A stretch of 64,000 nt of DNA from Pseudomonas sp. p1(2021b) (GCF_020151015.1 NZ_CP083746.1:2261001-2325000); one strand, 5' to 3'. Counted from the stretch's first letter, positions 51,761-62,127 are shown. Numbers and translations are program-made. Notes: generated by a model not told the origin, from the letters alone.

Positions 51761-52282
51761 TCAGAGCTCGGTTGGCTGGATGATCTCCACCCAGTAGCCG
51801 TCGGGGTCCTTGATGAAGGCCAGGTGCTTCATGCGGCCGTCGCTCAGGCGCTTCTGGAAGGGCACCTGCAGGGCTTCGAAGCGCTCGCAGGCGGCGCGTA
51901 CGTCCGGTACCGAAATGCAGATGTGGCCGAAACCGCGCGGGTCGGTGTTGCCGTCGTGGTAGGCGAATGCCGGGTCGTTCTCGGTGCCATGGTTATGGGT
52001 CAGCTCGAGGATGCCGGGGATGGACTTCATCCACTGGTGGCGTTCGGCGTCATCGGCCGGAATCTGTGCAGGGTCCACCAGGGCCAGGAAGTACAGGCTG
52101 AACGCTGCTTCCGGGAAGTCGCGCTTGTCCACCAGGCTGAAGCCCAGCACGCGGGTGTAGAAGTCCAGGGACTTCTCGATGTCCTTGACCCGCAGCATGG
52201 TGTGATTGAAGACGAAACGGGCGGTGGCGGCGTCCGGCTTGGCGGTAACGCCTGGCAGGGTTTGCAGATCGTGCAGGCTCAT
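51761..52282 (-). CDS. gloA: Lactoylglutathione lyase (glyoxalase I)
   Basis: A 173-residue glyoxalase I. The metal ligands appear in the expected order: His in FNHTMLRV, Glu in LELTHNHG, His in GFGHICIS and Glu in GYWVEII. The length and the extra internal loop (ALVDPAQIPADDAERHQW) place it with the longer, eukaryote-like form common in pseudomonads. It isomerises the methylglyoxal-glutathione hemithioacetal to S-lactoylglutathione. The ATG at 52282 (MSLHDLQTL) is preferred over the 44-residue longer open frame. Confidence 0.93.
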   Translation of the reverse strand: MSLHDLQTLPGVTAKPDAATARFVFNHTMLRVKDIEKSLDFYTRVLGFSLVDKRDFPEAAFSLYFLALVDPAQIPADDAERHQWMKSIPGILELTHNHGTENDPAFAYHDGNTDPRGFGHICISVPDVRAACERFEALQVPFQKRLSDGRMKHLAFIKDPDGYWVEIIQPTEL

Positions 52283-52370
52283 GGGTGCTCCAGGAACGAG
52301 GCCAGGGACAGGCCCTGGCGGTAAAGACAGGTGGGCCATGATACGGCAGTGAGGCGTGAGCGCAAATGAA

Positions 52371-52396
52371 AGCGCCCTGCACGAGTGCAGGGCGCT
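52371..52396 (-). terminator. Terminator of the MvaT-like gene
   Basis: A perfect 12-bp stem AGCGCCCTGCAC/GTGCAGGGCGCT with a two-base loop is followed on the minus strand by TTTCATTT. A second small stem (52407-52413 with 52416-52422) lies just before it. Confidence 0.75.
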
Positions 52397-52504
52397 GGAA
52401 TTAGAGGCCCGCATGTGCGGGCGCGTGATGGGGTCGCTAGTCCTTTAGCTGGTTCGATACTGCGCGCGTCGATGTGAAAAAAGTGTGAAGTACGCGTGGA
52501 TGTT

Positions 52505-52867
52505 TCATGTGCGTACCCAGCTTTCCACCGTCTTGGCGCCGTATTGCTCTTTCCAGGCCTTCAACCCGCGGTGGTTGCCGCCTTTGGTCTCGATCAGCTC
52601 GCCGGTGTGCGGGTTCTCGTACACCTTCACCACGCGGGGGCGGCGTTGCTGCTTGGGCGCTGCGGTCGGGGCCCGGGAGGCCGCCTTGGGGTCGAGGATG
52701 GCGATGATGTCGCGCAGGCTCTTGTCATAGCTTTTCATCAGGCCGACTAGTTTCTGCTCGAATTCGATTTCGCGTTTTAGGCCGGCATCCTTTTTCATCG
52801 CCTCCAGTTGCGCCATTTGTTCCTGGAGAGCTTTTTCGGCAGCACGAAACTCTGCAAGTCTGGACAC
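52505..52867 (-). CDS. MvaT/TurB-like H-NS family nucleoid protein
   Basis: A 120-residue xenogeneic-silencing protein. It has an N-terminal oligomerisation coiled coil (about residues 3-55, SRLAEFRAAEKALQEQMAQLEAM in part), a proline/arginine linker (APKQQRRPR), and a C-terminal AT-rich-DNA-binding domain (VVKVYENPHTGELIETKGG and NHRGLKAWKEQYG). The start is GTG at 52867 with AGGAG eight bases upstream. An ATG six bases earlier would sit too close to that site, and the 171-residue open frame is rejected. It binds AT-rich, often foreign DNA and represses it. The genome should hold further paralogues (TurA etc.). Confidence 0.92.
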   Translation of the reverse strand: MSRLAEFRAAEKALQEQMAQLEAMKKDAGLKREIEFEQKLVGLMKSYDKSLRDIIAILDPKAASRAPTAAPKQQRRPRVVKVYENPHTGELIETKGGNHRGLKAWKEQYGAKTVESWVRT

Positions 52868-53225
52868 TGTCATCACTCCTGTAAGTACCGTGGCGGGGCG
52901 TGACGAACATACAAGAAAGCCATAAACGCCGGCCACGAGGATGGGTAAAGCTGTTCGCTGATATCGAGTGTAGTCTTCGAACTCATGAGGGTAAACCGCA
53001 AACTTTTTATAAGTAATCACGGAACTTTGCTAGTTTTTCGTGCGGTATTCACGGCGGTTTTCATCGTGCTCTTGAGGTCGACCTAGACCATGGTCCTATG
53101 GCTTGGTCTAGAGCGGCTGAGCGATCATCCAGGACGCTGGCCGGGGTATTTGCCGACGGTCTTGTAGTGCCGGGGCGGTGTGCTGCCCTGGGTGGTTTTC
53201 GCTTTGTTCTGGATGTTCCTTTCGC
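52868..53225. other. AT-richer divergent intergenic region
   Basis: This 358-base gap between the mvaT-like gene and the porin is more AT-rich than its surroundings, notably around 52990-53045. That is common before genes of the H-NS family, which bind their own promoters. It includes a dyad, CTAGACCA (53083-53090) and TGGTCTAG (53104-53111), with a 13-base spacer, a possible operator for the porin gene. No credible gene is seen. Confidence 0.4.
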
Positions 53226-54515
53226 ATGTTTGCCCCGTTTCCCCTTGCCCCCGGGCGTCGAGTTGCCGGCCTGTTCTTCCTGTGTGTCGGTGCCCAAGCC
53301 CAGGCCGCCGGTTTTCTTGAAGACACTACTGCCAAGCTCGAGGCGCGCAATGTCTATTTCAACCGGGATTTCCGTGATGGCCACAGCAGTTCCAGCCAAG
53401 GGGCGTCCAAGCGCGAAGAATGGGCGCAGGGGTTCATCCTGAATGTGCAGTCCGGTTACACCCAGGGCCCGGTGGGCTTTGGCGTGGACGCCCTGGGCAT
53501 GGTCGGCTTCAAGCTCGACTCGAGCCCGGCGGACAGCAACAGCGGCCTGTTGCCGGCGTCCGGCCATGACCCGCGCCGCTCGGTCGACCAGTACGCCAAA
53601 TTGGGGGTGGCCGGTAAGGTCAAGGTGTCCCGCACGGTACTGCGCTATGGCTCGATGATGCCGGACATGCCCTTGCTCAAGTACAACGACGGCCGCCTGC
53701 TGCCGACGATGTTCCATGGCGCCATGCTCACCTCCGAGGAGGTGAGCGACCTGAAATTCACCCTGGCGCGTCTGAACCAGTACACGGCGCGAGACTCCAC
53801 CGACCGCCAGGACATTCGCGTGCACTGCAAGAACAAGCGCTACGCCTGCGACACCGAGGCCGATCACTTCGACCTGGCTGGCGTCGACTACCGCTTCAGC
53901 GATCGCCTCAGCGGCCAGTACCAGGTGTCGCGCCTGGAGAACATCTACCGTCAGCAGTTCCTGGGCTTGGTGGCTACCCAGCCGCTGGCGCTGGGCAGCG
54001 TGTCGGCGGACCTGCGCCTGATCAAGAGCGACGACATCGGCAACGCCCGCGCTGGCGAGATCGACCACCGCGCCTTCAGCGGCATGCTCGGCTACAGCCT
54101 GGGTGGGCACAAGATCAGTGCCGGCTGGCAGCGCATGTATGGCGAGAGCGCCATGCCGTACCTCGACGGCAGCAACCCGTACCTGGTCAACTACGCCCAG
54201 GTCAACGACTTCGCCGCCGCCCAGGAGCGCTCCTGGCAGGTACGCTATGACTACGACTTCAAGGCCCTCGGCGTGCCCGGCCTGACCTTCTTCACCCGCT
54301 ACATCAACGGTGACCATATCAAGGTCCCCGGCAGCACCGCTGAAGGCAAGGAATGGGAGCGCGATACCGAGCTCAAGTACCAGGTGCAGGGCGGTACCTT
54401 CAAGGACCTGAGCGTGCGCCTGCGCAACTCCACCTACCGCAGCAACTATGAGCGGTGGGCGCGGGACATGGACGAGACGCGGGTCATCGTCAGCTACAAC
54501 TTCTCGATCCTGTAG
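53226..54515 (+). CDS. OprD-family outer-membrane porin
   Basis: A 429-residue porin with an N-terminal signal sequence (about residues 1-27, ending AQAAG) and the OprD family pattern of aromatic-girdled beta-strands. Recognisable pieces are GFLEDTTAKLEARNVYFNRDFRDG after the signal (shared start of the family), KLGVAGKVKVSRTVLRYGS and the C-terminal VIVSYNFSIL. These 18-strand channels take up small carboxylates or basic amino acids. The substrate of this one cannot be read from sequence. The start is uncertain because no clear Shine-Dalgarno is visible. Confidence 0.9.
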   Translation: MFAPFPLAPGRRVAGLFFLCVGAQAQAAGFLEDTTAKLEARNVYFNRDFRDGHSSSSQGASKREEWAQGFILNVQSGYTQGPVGFGVDALGMVGFKLDSSPADSNSGLLPASGHDPRRSVDQYAKLGVAGKVKVSRTVLRYGSMMPDMPLLKYNDGRLLPTMFHGAMLTSEEVSDLKFTLARLNQYTARDSTDRQDIRVHCKNKRYACDTEADHFDLAGVDYRFSDRLSGQYQVSRLENIYRQQFLGLVATQPLALGSVSADLRLIKSDDIGNARAGEIDHRAFSGMLGYSLGGHKISAGWQRMYGESAMPYLDGSNPYLVNYAQVNDFAAAQERSWQVRYDYDFKALGVPGLTFFTRYINGDHIKVPGSTAEGKEWERDTELKYQVQGGTFKDLSVRLRNSTYRSNYERWARDMDETRVIVSYNFSIL

Positions 54516-54578
54516 GGCGTTTTGCCAAACCCCGGCGACCGGCCGACAATGGGCGCAGGCATTCGCGCGGGCAGGGCG

Positions 54579-55328
54579 ATGAAACACCTTCTGCTGATTG
54601 GCATCGGGCCTGGCGACCCCCGCCAGGTCACCTTCGAGGCCGTGGAGGCGCTGCGACGCGCCACGGTGTTCTTCATCCTGGACAAGGGCCCCGACAAGGA
54701 CGAGCTGGCGCGCCTGCGCACGATGATCCTGAAGCGCTACGTTCCGGCCGGTGGCTACCGCCTGGTGCAAGTGGCCGACCCCAGGCGTGATGGGCAGGCG
54801 GCGGACTATGTCGGTGCGGTGCAGTATTGGCACCGACAGCGAGCGGCCTTGTATGGCCGTCTGCTCGAGGACGAGCTGGGGTCTGGCGATGTCGGCGCGT
54901 TCCTGCTCTGGGGGGAGCCTGGGCTGTACGATAGCACCTTGCGCGTGCTGGACCTGGTCCGGGAGCGCGGCTTGGCCCTTGCGCTGGAGGTGATCCCGGG
55001 TATCAGCAGCGTACAGGCCCTGGCCGCCCGACATCAGGTACCGCTGAACCGCATCGGCGAGCCGCTGACCGTGCTGCCGGGCAGGCGCCTGGCCGAGCAG
55101 GGTCGGATCGACAATGTGGTGGTGATGCTGGACGGGCAGTGTGCCTTTGCTGACCTGGACGACCCGGCATTGACGATCTACTGGGGGGCGTACCTGGGAA
55201 CCGAGGATGAGGTCCTGGTCGCCGGGCCGCTGCTGCAGGTCAAGGCGAAGATACTCCAGGTGCGGGAGCAAATGCGCCAGCGCAAGGGGTGGATCATGGA
55301 TACCTACCTGTTGCGGCGTGGGCGGTGA
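54579..55328 (+). CDS. cobF: CobF, precorrin-6A synthase (deacetylating)
   Basis: A 249-residue SAM-dependent tetrapyrrole methylase. The N-terminal LLIGIGPGDP loop and the internal GEPGLYDST and VIPGISSVQALAAR segments are typical of the CobF branch, as is the FFILDKGPDKDELA segment. It methylates C-1 of precorrin-5 and removes the acetyl group in aerobic cobalamin synthesis. The ATG at 54579 is chosen because it begins the conserved fold; the upstream extension is rejected. Its convergent neighbour is a receptor controlled by a cobalamin riboswitch, consistent with a small B12-related pair. Confidence 0.93.
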   Translation: MKHLLLIGIGPGDPRQVTFEAVEALRRATVFFILDKGPDKDELARLRTMILKRYVPAGGYRLVQVADPRRDGQAADYVGAVQYWHRQRAALYGRLLEDELGSGDVGAFLLWGEPGLYDSTLRVLDLVRERGLALALEVIPGISSVQALAARHQVPLNRIGEPLTVLPGRRLAEQGRIDNVVVMLDGQCAFADLDDPALTIYWGAYLGTEDEVLVAGPLLQVKAKILQVREQMRQRKGWIMDTYLLRRGR

Positions 55329-55386
55329 TCCGCTGTTTCACCTTCATGCTCCATCGTCGGCACCAGGGAGAGAAACGGGCGCGATC

Positions 55387-55486
55387 CCTGTAGGAGCGGG
55401 CTTGTCCCGCGATCAAGGGCGAAGCCCTTGCCGCCACCCGCGATGGCAGGTCCGGCCTAATCGCGGGACAAGCCCGCTCCTACAGG
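55387..55486. repeat. Inverted REP pair between cobF and the TonB receptor gene
   Basis: A 27-base arm at 55387-55413 (CCTGTAGGAGCGGGCTTGTC...) is repeated perfectly in inverse at 55460-55486. Between the arms lies a small hairpin CAAGGGC-GAA-GCCCTTG (55414-55430). It is a typical bipartite palindromic unit of P. putida-group genomes, here between two convergent genes, where it can also act as a bidirectional transcript end. Confidence 0.85.
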
Positions 55487-55505
55487 GGCGGCGCTGGCTT
55501 CGGGC

Positions 55506-57632
55506 TCAGAAGGTGTAGTCCACGGTGGCGAAATACGACCGGGGCGCGCCCAGCAGCCATTGGTCGCTGGTGTAGAGGTAGGAGGCCGCATACTCGCGGT
55601 CGAACAGGTTGTTCACCTGCAGCCCCAGGCGCACAGCCGGCAAGACCTGCCAGCCGATAGTGCCATCGACCACCGTATACCCCGGAACACTGCCCTGGTT
55701 GGCCGCGCTGTCGTAGCGCTGGTCCACGTAACGCAACCCAAAGCCGGCTTCGACATCCTGGCCCAGACCCTTGCTCACCCATAGGTTGGCCGTGCGTCGT
55801 GGCACGTTGGCCGGGCGGTTGCCGGCGCGGTCCATGATGCCGGTTGCGGTGTGCTCGAGATAGTCGTCGAACCTTGCGCGTACCACCGAGGCGTTGGCCG
55901 AGACCTGCCATTGGTTGGCCCATGCCAGCTCCACGGACGCTTCCAGGCCGTCGGAGGTCTGTTGGCCGGCCTGCTGCAGGCCATGGTTCACCGGGTCGGC
56001 GACCAGCAGTTTGTGCTTGACGATGTGGTAGGCAGCCAAGGTCCATTCGCCCCGGCCATCCCAGAAGCGCTGCTTGAGGCCCAGTTCGGTCTGCCTGGCT
56101 TTGGTCAGGTCGTAGCGCTGCTCCGGGCGCAGCGTCAGCAGGTCGCCGATGCCGTCTTCGCTGGTGGAGTGCTGGCCATACAGGGACAGATCCGGCGTGA
56201 CCGCGAACACCAGGCCGGCGCGCCAGTTGCCACCGCGCAGGCTGCGGTCGCTGCGGGTGCCGTTCGCCAGGTCATTGCGATCGACATGGTTCTGGTCGCG
56301 GCGCACACCGGTCACCAGCGCCAACCGTTCGCTCAACGCGGTGCGGTTTTCCAGGAACGTGGCGAAGGTATGGGTGCTGGACAAGGTCTGGGGACGTGTC
56401 GGCGAATGGCTGTGGAACCGGCCTGGCGCGGGGTTCCAGGGATCCAGGGCATCCACGTTGCCGTCGACGTAGGGCGCGTTGCTGTCGACGTTGAAGCGGA
56501 TCTTGTTGTATTCGGCGCCGATCACGGTCTTGCTGGCGAGCCCGAACAGGGTGTGGTCGAAGGTGAAGCTCTGACGGTCGCCGAACTGCTCCTGGTTGTG
56601 CTTGATCTCCAGGAAACTACCACGTTCGAGCACGCCTTCGGCTGGGTTCCAGGTGTACGATTCGGCATTGCGCCAGTGTCGCCGGCTCTTGATGTAGTAC
56701 AGCTGGTTGCTGGCCGACAGGTTTTCGCTCAGGTGCCAGTCGCTGTTCAGGCGGGTCCACTCGTCATGGTAGCGCTGCACATCATTGTCGATGTTGTAGT
56801 TCTTCTTGCGCAGGCTGCTGCGGTAATGTCCATCGATCAGTGGGGTACCGTAGTAGTTGGCCGGTTCCGCGTCGCCGCGTTCGTGGGCGAGAGTGAAACT
56901 CAGGTCGTCGCTGGCGTCCAGGCGCAGGGCGGCGCTCAGGGCCAGGCTGCGCGAGTCGGTGCGCTCGACCCAGCCGTTGCCGGCCTGCCGGTTCAGGGTC
57001 ACCCGATAGCTCAGCCGCTCTCCAAGGCTGCCCCCGCTGTCCAGGCCCAGCTGTTGCCGGTCCCAGGCGCCGTAGCCCAGGCGCAGGTGGTTGTGCACCG
57101 GCCCGGCGAACGGCTTCTTCGGGATCGCATTGACCACCGCGCCGGTGGCACCTTCGCCGTAGAGCACCGAGGCCGGCCCACGGATCACCTCGACCCGTTC
57201 GATCATCCATGGGTCGACCGGGAAGGTCAGGGTGCCTGCGCCACTGTACAGGCGTGAGCCATCGAACAGCGTCATCACCGAGCTTTGGCCTTCGAAACCC
57301 CGAGCCGAAAGGCCGGTGTTGCCGTCGCCTGGGCTGCCGGTGAAGGTGATGCCGGGCGAGCGGGTCACGGCGTCCTGGAGCGTGGCGTTGTTACGCCTCT
57401 GGATCTGCTCGGCGCTGATGGTGCTGGTGCTGGCCGGCGTTTCCAGCGCGCTCAGGCCCAGGCGCGAGCCGGCCTGGGTCGGGGTGCCCAGGTCGATGGC
57501 CTGCGGGTCGAGGGCCTCGGTGATCGCTGTAGAGGGTAGTGTCAGGGCCTGGCCGTCGGGCTCATCGGGCCAGGCCGGCAGGGCGACGGCCAGGCAGGCC
57601 GCCAGGGTGTGAAGCTTGTAGGTACGGGACAT
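55506..57632 (-). CDS. TonB-dependent receptor under cobalamin riboswitch control
   Basis: A 708-residue outer-membrane receptor with a signal peptide (about residues 1-20, ending LPAWP or nearby). There is no STN domain, so no transmembrane signalling. The plug region has IQRRNNATLQDAVTRSPG and RVEVIRGPASVLYGEGATGAVVN, and the barrel ends in YFATVDYTF. By overall look it belongs to the siderophore-receptor branch rather than classical BtuB (about 610 residues). However, the cobalamin riboswitch upstream and cobF next to it suggest the ligand is a corrinoid or a cobalt complex. The start at 57632 is set by the signal peptide, about 125 bases after the riboswitch. Confidence 0.88.
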   Translation of the reverse strand: MSRTYKLHTLAACLAVALPAWPDEPDGQALTLPSTAITEALDPQAIDLGTPTQAGSRLGLSALETPASTSTISAEQIQRRNNATLQDAVTRSPGITFTGSPGDGNTGLSARGFEGQSSVMTLFDGSRLYSGAGTLTFPVDPWMIERVEVIRGPASVLYGEGATGAVVNAIPKKPFAGPVHNHLRLGYGAWDRQQLGLDSGGSLGERLSYRVTLNRQAGNGWVERTDSRSLALSAALRLDASDDLSFTLAHERGDAEPANYYGTPLIDGHYRSSLRKKNYNIDNDVQRYHDEWTRLNSDWHLSENLSASNQLYYIKSRRHWRNAESYTWNPAEGVLERGSFLEIKHNQEQFGDRQSFTFDHTLFGLASKTVIGAEYNKIRFNVDSNAPYVDGNVDALDPWNPAPGRFHSHSPTRPQTLSSTHTFATFLENRTALSERLALVTGVRRDQNHVDRNDLANGTRSDRSLRGGNWRAGLVFAVTPDLSLYGQHSTSEDGIGDLLTLRPEQRYDLTKARQTELGLKQRFWDGRGEWTLAAYHIVKHKLLVADPVNHGLQQAGQQTSDGLEASVELAWANQWQVSANASVVRARFDDYLEHTATGIMDRAGNRPANVPRRTANLWVSKGLGQDVEAGFGLRYVDQRYDSAANQGSVPGYTVVDGTIGWQVLPAVRLGLQVNNLFDREYAASYLYTSDQWLLGAPRSYFATVDYTF

Positions 57633-57754
57633 GTCGTTCCACAGTTGCAGGAAGGAATGGATCCCGGTGGAAACAACGCATGGAGACCTATCGCGCACGC
57701 AGGGGCGCACGCGAAACCGGCCTGCGCCCGCCCACCGCGGGGTTGCCAACGAAG

Positions 57755-57945
57755 CTTCAGGCCGGTCTCCGGGCTTGCGAGGGTCATGAACGCCTTCACC
57801 TTCCCATGCACAGGCACAGTGGTTTGTCGAAGGGTTCGCTCGCTTACCGTTGCGGGGGCAGCGCCGGACTTGTCCTGCAAAGGACGCACCGGCTTCCCGT
57901 TTCACCCTGCGCGCGGCGGCGCAGGACACCTGAAACTGGCGCGCA
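57755..57945 (-). ncRNA. Cobalamin riboswitch (B12 element)
   Basis: On the minus strand the conserved pieces appear in the canonical order. GGTGAAACGGGAAGCCGGTG is at about 57906-57887, AGTCCGGCGCTGCCCCCGCA then ACGGTAAG at about 57872-57843, and the CCACTG of the B12 box region near 57820. GCATGGGAAGG follows near 57810 and GGAGACCGGCC at 57770-57760. It precedes the TonB receptor gene and should lower its expression when adenosylcobalamin binds. The outer limits are approximate. Confidence 0.95.
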
Positions 57946-57989
57946 TCTGACCATCGATTGGCGAGGGAGTCAAATGCGCAGGGGAGGGG

Positions 57990-58559
57990 TCAGCGACCGC
58001 GACGGCGCGAGACGCGGGCTTCGATGTTCTTGCGCCCGATCAGCAGCGGCGGCTTTTCCACCACCGGTTCATCGGCCAGCCATTTGTACATCACCAGGCA
58101 GTCCACCAGCCCCAGCTGGGCATGGCGGTAGGCCTTGGGCAGCCGGCCGACAGTCTCGAAACCCAGCTTGTGCCACAGCGCCACGGCCACTTCGTTGCTG
58201 GCCACCACCGAGTTGAACTGCAGGGCCAGGAAGCCTTCCTGGCGTGCCAGCTTCTGCGAGTGTTCGCACATCAGCCGCGCCACGCCACGACCGCGGGCTG
58301 CCTCGGCGACCATGTAGCCACAGTTGCCGACATGGCTGCCGGGGCCTGCTGCGTTGGCCTTGAGGTAGTACGAGCCCAGCAGTTGGCCGTCGGCTTCGGC
58401 CACCAGGGTGCGCAGCGGTAGCGAAAGCCACAGGTGGCGAGCTTGCTCGAAGCTGAGGTCGGGGTCGAAGGCGTAGGTCTGGCGGGCCTGGACGATGGCC
58501 TGGAAGGTCGGCCAGAAGTGCTCGAAGTCTTCTGGCGTCATGGGGCGGATGTGAATCAT
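57990..58559 (-). CDS. GNAT-family N-acetyltransferase
   Basis: A 189-residue acetyltransferase of the GNAT fold. Beta-strand 4 and the acetyl-CoA loop are seen in NCGYMVAEAARGRGVARLMCEH, with the pyrophosphate-binding R-G-R-G-V-A pattern. SNEVAVALWHKLGFETVGRLP follows as the usual motif B. The last 25 residues are basic (VSRRRGR). The substrate is unknown; the nearest functional guess is small-molecule or N-terminal acetylation. The start at 58559 (MIHIRPM) is the standard one for the fold. Confidence 0.9.
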   Translation of the reverse strand: MIHIRPMTPEDFEHFWPTFQAIVQARQTYAFDPDLSFEQARHLWLSLPLRTLVAEADGQLLGSYYLKANAAGPGSHVGNCGYMVAEAARGRGVARLMCEHSQKLARQEGFLALQFNSVVASNEVAVALWHKLGFETVGRLPKAYRHAQLGLVDCLVMYKWLADEPVVEKPPLLIGRKNIEARVSRRRGR

Positions 58560-58616
58560 TGCAGCTCCGTGGAGTCGGTTGGCCCGGCGCCGCCGCGCAG
58601 GGCGGCGCCGGTACGG

Positions 58617-58961
58617 TCAATCGTTGGCCTTGCCCACAGCGTCCATGACCCGGGCCGAATACACCAGGGCAGCGCCCGCATTCATCGCCACGGCCACGCC
58701 AAGGGCTTCGGCGATTTCCTCGCGGGTGGCGCCGTGCTTGACGGCCTGCTGGGAGTGGACGGCGATGCACCCATCGCAGCGGGTGGTGACGGCCACCGCC
58801 AGGGAGATCAGCTCGCGGGTCTTGGCATCGAGGTGGTTGGTCTTGGCCCCCGCACCGCTGGCGGTCATGTAGCCGGCCACGGTGTCGGGGGACAGCTGCT
58901 TGAGATCGCCGATGCCGGCCATCAACTGCTTACGGTAGGCGTCCCAGTCCATCATGCTCAT
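58617..58961 (-). CDS. Carboxymuconolactone decarboxylase/AhpD-like protein
   Basis: A 114-residue protein of the CMD/AhpD family. A CDGC motif followed three residues later by His (RCDGCIAVH) is the peroxidase-type redox site of AhpD-like members, and the helical scaffold (KTRELISLAVAV, ATREEIAEALGVAVAM) is complete. It is probably a small thiol-dependent alkylhydroperoxidase. The ATG at 58961 has AAGG eight bases upstream; a GTG nine bases earlier is the alternative. It lies 57 bases upstream of, and may be co-transcribed with, the acetyltransferase. Confidence 0.88.
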   Translation of the reverse strand: MSMMDWDAYRKQLMAGIGDLKQLSPDTVAGYMTASGAGAKTNHLDAKTRELISLAVAVTTRCDGCIAVHSQQAVKHGATREEIAEALGVAVAMNAGAALVYSARVMDAVGKAND

Positions 58962-59042
58962 CGTCTTCACCTTGCAGGGTTGGCAACAGGAGCTTTCAGG
59001 CTAGTCGAAGATTCTACCCTTGCCCGCCTCTCATGAGCCGGG

Positions 59043-59942
59043 TCAGATGTAGATGAAGAACAGCACCAGCGCCGCGACCACAGCCCACTTCTCCAGGTAG
59101 TAGCGGGTACGGTTGCGTTTCTTCATCGCCTTGCCGCGTTCGCGGATCTTGTAGATGCGGGTGAACAGGCGGTTGATGCCGCCGGTTTTGTCATTGGCAT
59201 CGTTGGGCGCGGCGGCGGCGGCCATGACGTTGCGGCTGAACCAGCGGTTGAAGGCGGTCGCCCAGCGGTACTTGAGTGGGCGCTCGACATCGCAGAACAG
59301 AATGATGCGGTTGTGCTCGGTGGTGTTGGCGGCGTAGTGGATGTAGGTCTCGTCGAACACCACCGCCTCACCGTCGCGCCAGGAATATTTCTGACCATCG
59401 ACGTCGATGTAGCAGCCGTCGTCGTTCGGTGTGTCCAGGCCCAGGTGGTAGCGGTAGGAGCCGGCATAGGGGTCACGGTGACGTACCAGCTTGGCGCCCG
59501 GCGGCAGGGTGGCGAACATGGCCGCCTTGACCGTACCGATGCCCTGCAGCAGTTCGGTGGTGCGGGGGCACAGCTTCATGGCCGAAGGGTGGCTCTCGCC
59601 GTACCACTTCAGGTAGAAGCGCTTCCAGCCGGTCTTGAAGAACGAGTTGAAGCCGACGTCGTCGTAGTTGTCGGATTTCTTGATTTCACCCACGTGCAGC
59701 AACTGCTGGGCTTCTTCGCGGATTTCCTGCCAGTGATCCTTCAGCGGCTGCAACTCCGGGAACGCCTCCACCGGCAGGTAGGGCTTGGCCGGGTGCCGGG
59801 AGAACAGGTACAGGAAGGCATTGACCGGGGCGAGGAAGCTGGAGTGGTCACCCAGCTGGCGGGTCAGTTTATGGCGAACCCGACCGCGCAGGTGAACATA
59901 GGCGATCGAGAGGGCGAAGATCAGTACGAGTGCGATTTTCAT
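59043..59942 (-). CDS. lpxO: LpxO-type lipid A 2-hydroxylase
   Basis: A 299-residue Fe(II)/2-oxoglutarate-dependent dioxygenase of the aspartyl/asparaginyl beta-hydroxylase family. It is anchored by an N-terminal helix (residues 1-17) and a C-terminal hydrophobic segment. The iron-binding H-x-D is in VRHRDPY, the distal His in YIHYAANT, and the 2-oxoglutarate-binding Arg in HNRIILF. It adds the 2-hydroxyl group to secondary lipid A acyl chains at the inner membrane. The start at 59942 is preferred; the open frame upstream codes for no conserved sequence. Confidence 0.92.
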   Translation of the reverse strand: MKIALVLIFALSIAYVHLRGRVRHKLTRQLGDHSSFLAPVNAFLYLFSRHPAKPYLPVEAFPELQPLKDHWQEIREEAQQLLHVGEIKKSDNYDDVGFNSFFKTGWKRFYLKWYGESHPSAMKLCPRTTELLQGIGTVKAAMFATLPPGAKLVRHRDPYAGSYRYHLGLDTPNDDGCYIDVDGQKYSWRDGEAVVFDETYIHYAANTTEHNRIILFCDVERPLKYRWATAFNRWFSRNVMAAAAAPNDANDKTGGINRLFTRIYKIRERGKAMKKRNRTRYYLEKWAVVAALVLFFIYI

Positions 59943-60136
59943 GGACGGATGCTTGTCGAAATGGCCACGCGTCATGGCTTGAGCCCGCCAGCATAAACAA
60001 TCATGGTGGCGCTTTGTAGGATTAATCTCAGATTGCCAGGCAGACATTGGTACGAGGCGGTACCCGCTATGAGGGGTGAGGCGCAGGTGTGCCTGTGCGA
60101 TGATGCAGCCATGCCTAAGCAACAGGACCCTTGCCA

Positions 60137-60682
60137 ATGCCAGTGGATGAACGGGAAAAAGGGCAACCTTTCAAGCGGTTGTTCTTCGCCCTGCCGGTGA
60201 CCGATGCCCAACGCCGGGCCATGGCGCAGTGGCGCCGAGGGCTGGGCTTGCGCAGCGGCAAGCCGGTGCCGGCGGAAAACTTTCACCTGACCTTGCTGTT
60301 CCTGGGGGACGTGGACGCGGCCTTGGTGCCGGCGCTGTGCGCGGCCGTCGACAGCCTCAAGGGGCCGGACACGCCGCTGCGCCTGACCCTGGACCGCTTG
60401 CAGGTATGGCCACGGGCCAATGTGCTGGTGCTGGAGCCGCAGGATACGCCGCCGGCCTTGCGCCGATTGGTCTATGCCCTGGAGCAGGCCGTGCTGCCGC
60501 TGGGCATCGCCGGGCAGGGCCGGGAATACCGGCCGCACCTGACCTTGTCCCGGGACTATCGTGCCCAGGTACCGGAAGCGGCGGCAGCGCCGGAATTCTT
60601 CCTCACCGCCCGGCATTTCACCCTCTATGAGTCACGCAAGGGGCGCTACTGGCCGTTGGCCGAGTGGCCCCTGGCGAATTGA
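60137..60682 (+). CDS. thpR: RNA 2',3'-cyclic phosphodiesterase
   Basis: A 181-residue 2H phosphoesterase. Both H-x-T-x motifs are present (FHLTLLF near residue 50 and PHLTLSR near 135), spaced as in ThpR/LigT. The family opens cyclic phosphate ends of RNA and can reversibly ligate tRNA halves in vitro. AGGA lies about ten bases before the ATG at 60137. The N-terminus FFALPV is the standard strand 1. Confidence 0.92.
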   Translation: MPVDEREKGQPFKRLFFALPVTDAQRRAMAQWRRGLGLRSGKPVPAENFHLTLLFLGDVDAALVPALCAAVDSLKGPDTPLRLTLDRLQVWPRANVLVLEPQDTPPALRRLVYALEQAVLPLGIAGQGREYRPHLTLSRDYRAQVPEAAAAPEFFLTARHFTLYESRKGRYWPLAEWPLAN

Positions 60683-62111
<1,429 letters not shown>

Positions 62112-62127
62112 GCCTTGTCGGCGCCGG

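Noticed and set aside
53061..55271. A 736-codon minus-strand frame over the porin and cobF
   Set aside because: Both plus-strand genes have clear family motifs, and the antisense product has no signal peptide, domain or ribosome site.
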